A stretch of DNA of 64,000 nucleotides from Sialis fuliginosa (Eukaryota; Arthropoda; Insecta; Megaloptera; Sialidae): assembly GCA_961205875.1 (NCBI GenBank), contig OY540817.1, forward strand, positions 14,543,001 to 14,607,000, given 5' to 3'. The position numbers and the translations under genes are program-made. Below the pieces are notes generated by a model. It worked only from the letters and a program-made list of their open reading frames with translations, made no database searches and was not told the origin of the DNA. Positions 60,660 to 64,000 of this stretch are shown piece after piece. Each line of letters begins with the position of its first letter. Positions within the stretch are counted from its first letter, which is position 1.

Positions 60660-62040
60660 TTTTTATAAGTGTTATTTTTTACGGGTTTTAGGCTGGTTTA
60701 TTTTAAAGTATAGATACATTTTTGGGTTAAATTTGGCACAATTTATGTTATTTACAGATAATTCGGCTAGTTTTTTTTAATTAGTTAAACACTTACATAC
60801 ATATATCATACGATTACACTAAATATACAATGTTTTATTGATTATAACAAGTGTCATAAAAAACAAAATACTGTTTTTAATTACAAATATTATTTTTGCT
60901 GGTTATACAAGTTGTTATGTTCAATGTTTTCTGAAAATTAGAACACGAGAAACTTTTTAATTGTTTGTTATATTCTCGACGTAAATTTATAAACGGTATA
61001 TAAAAATACATTCGGATAAACATATGAAAATTCGCTAAAAGCTTCTAAATTAATATTTAATTTAAAATATAATTATGTTTTTTTTTGTACTATGTATGTA
61101 TATGTGATAGTATAAATATTTATAATTTACAGTTATTTTATATGAAGAATATACTGATTAAATTTTGAAAGAAAAAAAAAGATATTTAAAAATAATTATT
61201 TGAATTTATGTTTGTTACGTTAATATCATACAAAAAATATAATAATGTGTATAAATAATAGTTGGATAGTACTTCAAATGAAAATTTTGATTACATACAA
61301 TTATTATTAATTAAATACACATTTACACGACCATTTCAACATTAAACGATAATGTGAACATTATAATAAGTCGACATAATAAATTTTATATCTACATTAT
61401 TACAAATAAATTTTGAAACAAATATTTTATTATATTAATAATAAATCTACTATGTCAGTTAAGAATGAAATAAAATTTAAAGTAAAATAATTAATGTAAT
61501 CAACTGAATATTCGTTTCCAATAAAAAAAATACATTATAGTTAATCTTTTTAATTAAAAACCGTTAATAAAACCTATAAATTAACTCCAAAATTGTATAA
61601 TCTCATTACTAATGATATTCTTATCTGGTTTTTTAATATATCACGAAATAAAAAAATAACATTTTAAAATTTAAACTGTACATTGTAATGATTTTAATTG
61701 TTCTAATTTCAATACAATAATTAATAATAACCAAATTTTTATTATTTGCAATCCAAAAATATTTATAAACAATTATATTTTATACTATGGAAATATAAAA
61801 CTTTATCAATAATTGAAAAAGTTGTTTAAAAACCACAAAAACAACCTTTTTTTTATTAATATAAAAATGAAAAATTTATATAAAAACTTAATGGACTCGA
61901 CTACAAACTGAAAAACAAATAATCTACATTTACCGGTGCTACAAGATATCTCAATTATTAAAAAAAAAAAAAATTGAAAACAATTTTATATAAAAATAAA
62001 AAACAAATATTTATATTATAACTGTACCATAAACCAAAAA
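60660..62040. other. Receptor 5' flank: probable 5' UTR or intron, very AT-rich
   Basis: Between the receptor ATG and the GC-rich island the sequence is extremely A+T-rich, with no open frame or repeat that I recognise. It probably contains 5' untranslated sequence and perhaps a 5' UTR intron. The ATG itself sits in an A-rich context (TATAAAAATGC on the minus strand). Confidence 0.3.
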
Positions 62041-62280
62041 CCAAACAACACGGATGTACTACAACAATACGCGGTACAACAATGACCGGCGTCACACACA
62101 GTAACTGATCAACAACTGTCGTATCGGCGCTAGAAGTGGTGCTCGCGGCGCGTCATAGCTCGGCGTCCAGCGGTCTGCCGACGCGTACTGTGGCACCCGC
62201 GCAACAGGGTGTACTACCGCGACGCACACATACACTCACGCGAATACGCACACACACATCTACACTTCTACAGAGTGGTT
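62041..62280 (-). promoter_or_regulatory. GC-rich, CpG-containing island; probable promoter or 5' UTR exon
   Basis: This 240-bp block is much richer in G+C and CpG (GGCGC, GCGGCGCG, CGACGCG, CCGCGACG) than anything within several kb. It lies about 1.4 kb upstream of the receptor ATG on the coding strand side, where a promoter or first non-coding exon is expected. A GTGAGT donor-like match lies on the minus strand at 62234-62239. No TATA box was identified with confidence. It ends in a CA-rich stretch near 62225-62258. The link to the receptor is from position only. Confidence 0.4.
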
Positions 62281-62378
62281 CATAACAAGTTATAAGACAA
62301 TTTTAAATTTGACTGGGATGAGCCGAGACCAAGCATGCATTTTAACGACATCGGATTTAATAAACAATATCAAATTAA

Positions 62379-62551
62379 GGATCTTGGCTTCTGGGTGTAA
62401 GCCGCGTCGGTTTGGTCGTGTTACTTTTAGAAGAGCCCTGAAGATGTCCACTGCAATATGTGACGAAACGTTGGCCGATTACACGACCAAACCGACGCGG
62501 CTTACACCCAGAAGCCAAGATCCATATCAAGATCACCGCGGAAGACTCAAG
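62379..62551 (+). mobile_element. 173-bp foldback retroelement-like insert with 15-bp target duplication and hammerhead-like core
   Basis: The perfect 15-bp direct repeat ACAATATCAAATTAA (62364-62378 and 62552-62566) flanks the insert. Inside, arms of ~42 bp (GATCTTGGCTTCTGGGTGTA then AGCCGCGTCGGTTTGGTCGT) at 62380-62422 and 62480-62522 enclose CCTGAAGATGTCCACTGCAA then TATGTGACGAAACG. CTGAAGA, a GTCCAC/GTG-AC stem and GAAA resemble a hammerhead ribozyme core (normally CTGATGA...GAAA), as known from Penelope-like elements and retrozymes. A tail (CCATATCAAGATCACCGCGG) follows. A degraded relative lies at 45126-45280. The duplication and arms are seen directly; the ribozyme is inference. Confidence 0.65.
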
Positions 62552-62571
62552 ACAATATCAAATTAACTTAA

Positions 62572-63155
62572 CGAGGAGAGCCACTGTGATGGAAAAAATC
62601 GATTTTTTATGCATTATAAATATTCAAAAATATGTAAAAAAAGATTAAGTTAAAATTCCGAAAACAGCCTGAGTTATACATAATTTAGTGACCTTCAGAA
62701 AACTTTAAACGCGTTTTTCTCGATACAACTTTTTTCTACCTTGTCCCAGCGTTGTCTCAAAAACTAAGTAACGGATTAATTTTTTTTTAATTTTCGTAAT
62801 CGAAGTGGTTAAGTCTGTGCGTAGCTAATTTTGAAATTTTAAGACCGTTTGAATTAAAAAAAGGTGCTAAAAATGAAAAAAATTCAAACCGTCGCAATTT
62901 TGTGAAAAAATAAAATAAGAAAAAACAGCTACGCACAACTTTAGCTACTTTCATATAGATATAAATAACCGATAATCCATCCCGAACTTTCGTTGGCACA
63001 ATAGAGAAAAATATTTTGTAATATTTTTCAATAAAAATTGGTATTGAATACGTTAAATATATATTTAATAAAATGTCCTTTACCCATTCTTCAAATAATT
63101 TTTAAAAAATTCCAAACATTGACAATTTTTAGACCCGTCACAGTGGCTTTCTCCC
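62572..63155 (+). mobile_element. 584-bp TTAA-bounded element
   Basis: TTAA at 62568-62571 and 63156-63159 flanks CGAGGAGAGCCACTGTGATG and, on the other strand, GGGAGAAAGCCACTGTGACG. The CCACTGTGA subterminal motif and internal AAACGCGTTTTTCTCGA are shared with the element at 55901-56584, and its interior matches 27556-27780. Non-coding. It begins two bases after the 15-bp repeat of the neighbouring insert, so two mobile elements abut. Confidence 0.75.
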
Positions 63156-63393
63156 TTAAAAATCAATAATTTGTGTTCAAAACACTAACAATAAAGCAAT
63201 AAATAATAATATCACAGAATAAGCACTAATCACTTCAAAGGAACTTTACAATGAATTCTATAGTTGTGATTTAAGACTATGTAGTTTTAAAAAAATGATA
63301 CCGATCGAAATCTAAAATGGAACTGATAACTCACTTCGTGCATCTAACGTTTCAGCTCCCCCCAATCCCCTCGTCTTTAGAATAATCAAGTTG

Positions 63394-63884
63394 TTTAATT
63401 AAATGTACTGAATTAGAAATATGTGTTTATATTTGATTACTACCATTTCTGAATATTAATCTATATACATTTAACTATCTACAGCGTGATTTGATGACAA
63501 TCGGCCAATAGATGTCAAAATGGTGGACGTTTAAACTAATTATTAGTATAATTTATTGATTAATTATTATATTATCATAGCAACTGCTTTATATTGTTTT
63601 AAATCTGACGATTCTTTCTTTTATATCTTTTGTGTCCCAGTATTAATCATTTTGTAATCATTAGCAAGTGTCCATCACTGCGTGCTCATTACTGGTTTAA
63701 CTTTGTCCATTACTGGAGAAAAAACATAAACAAAATAAAAGGCTATAATTTGGTAATAAAATTGATTAAAGAGTTACTTGGTTTATTAGTAATATGAGTT
63801 CGTGAGAATCACAAAAAAGAAACCCGTCAATCACAAAAACAGTAAACCTTCCTCTTACATCCGCCGTAACTGGTGCCAGTACCT
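63394..63884 (-). mobile_element. AGGTACTGG MITE family, copy 9 (inverted)
   Basis: Runs from TTAATTAAATGTACTGAATT to the end TAACTGGTGCCAGTACCT, followed by TA (63885-63886). The other terminus is missing. It retains the block AATGGTGGAC lost in copy 5. It lies upstream of the receptor gene. Confidence 0.8.
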
Positions 63885-64000
63885 TATTAGTTTACCGTTA
63901 TGGAACAAAAACATCTGCCAAGTAAATCCACAGTACTTCCTCGTGCTAAATTCACCAAAGGTAGTTAATTATTGAATAAATTAAATAAAAACCGATAGTG
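63885..64000. other. Window end, nothing recognised
   Basis: Short remaining sequence, AT-rich, with no open frame or repeat identified. Confidence 0.4.

Noticed and set aside
62309-62566. 85-codon open frame with many Arg and Thr
   Set aside because: It reads through the foldback insert at 62379-62551; its composition comes from the GC-rich arms.
1-64000. tRNA or rRNA genes, CRISPR arrays, LTR or capsid-bearing elements
   Set aside because: None recognised. CRISPR is not expected in an animal genome and no regularly spaced short repeats were seen.

Overview
The window looks like a gene-poor, AT-rich stretch of an arthropod genome, most probably an insect. By eye roughly three quarters of the bases are A or T. 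The evidence is one recognisable host coding exon (a D2-like dopamine receptor of the invertebrate Dop2R/DOP3 type), many short inverted-repeat DNA transposons, LINE and hAT remnants of the kind common in insects, and a short interstitial run of the insect telomere repeat TTAGG. The species or order cannot be told from the sequence.

The only confident host gene is at the right-hand end on the minus strand. Its first coding exon (60165-60659) encodes a glycosylated extracellular N-terminus, TM1, ICL1 and TM2, and ends at a GTGAGT splice donor. A GC-richer, CpG-containing island about 1.4 kb upstream (62041-62280) is the best candidate for its promoter or 5' untranslated exon. I could not find the next exon (TM3 with the DRY motif) in the 60 kb to its left. 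Positions 1-60164 are therefore best read as one very long first coding intron, though this is inference.

That putative intron is full of small mobile elements. (1) A nine-copy MITE family with TIR close to AGGTACTGGCACCAG and a TA target occurs at about 1.5, 8.0, 8.9, 13.6, 23.4, 35.6, 44.1, 48.0 and 63.4 kb. (2) Elements bounded by TTAA include a piggyBac-like MITE (30875-31169), a tiny foldback (31501-31567) and two related 0.6-0.7 kb elements (55901-56584 and 62572-63155). (3) A ~1 kb hAT element (50794-51789) keeps a near-perfect 8-bp target duplication and the end of a ZBED/Buster-like transposase. (4) Several elements have 3-bp TAA/TTA duplications. (5) There are foldback elements with very long arms. 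(6) Copies of the insect repeat with ends like AAACGGCCAG and TACGGAACC are present. (7) There is a LINE C-terminal fragment (33824-34135) and an RTE-like 3' tail (196-610). No LTR retrovirus-like or capsid-bearing element was recognised.

The most striking structures are a 736-bp palindrome with almost no spacer at 58857-59592, inside the transcribed receptor intron, which would make a long double-stranded RNA hairpin; and a 173-bp foldback insert at 62379-62551 flanked by a perfect 15-bp target duplication, carrying a hammerhead-like core. Tandem repeats with periods near 165 and 195 bp, and several GC-richer islands in the intron, also deserve a second look. Most other stretches are featureless AT-rich non-coding DNA.
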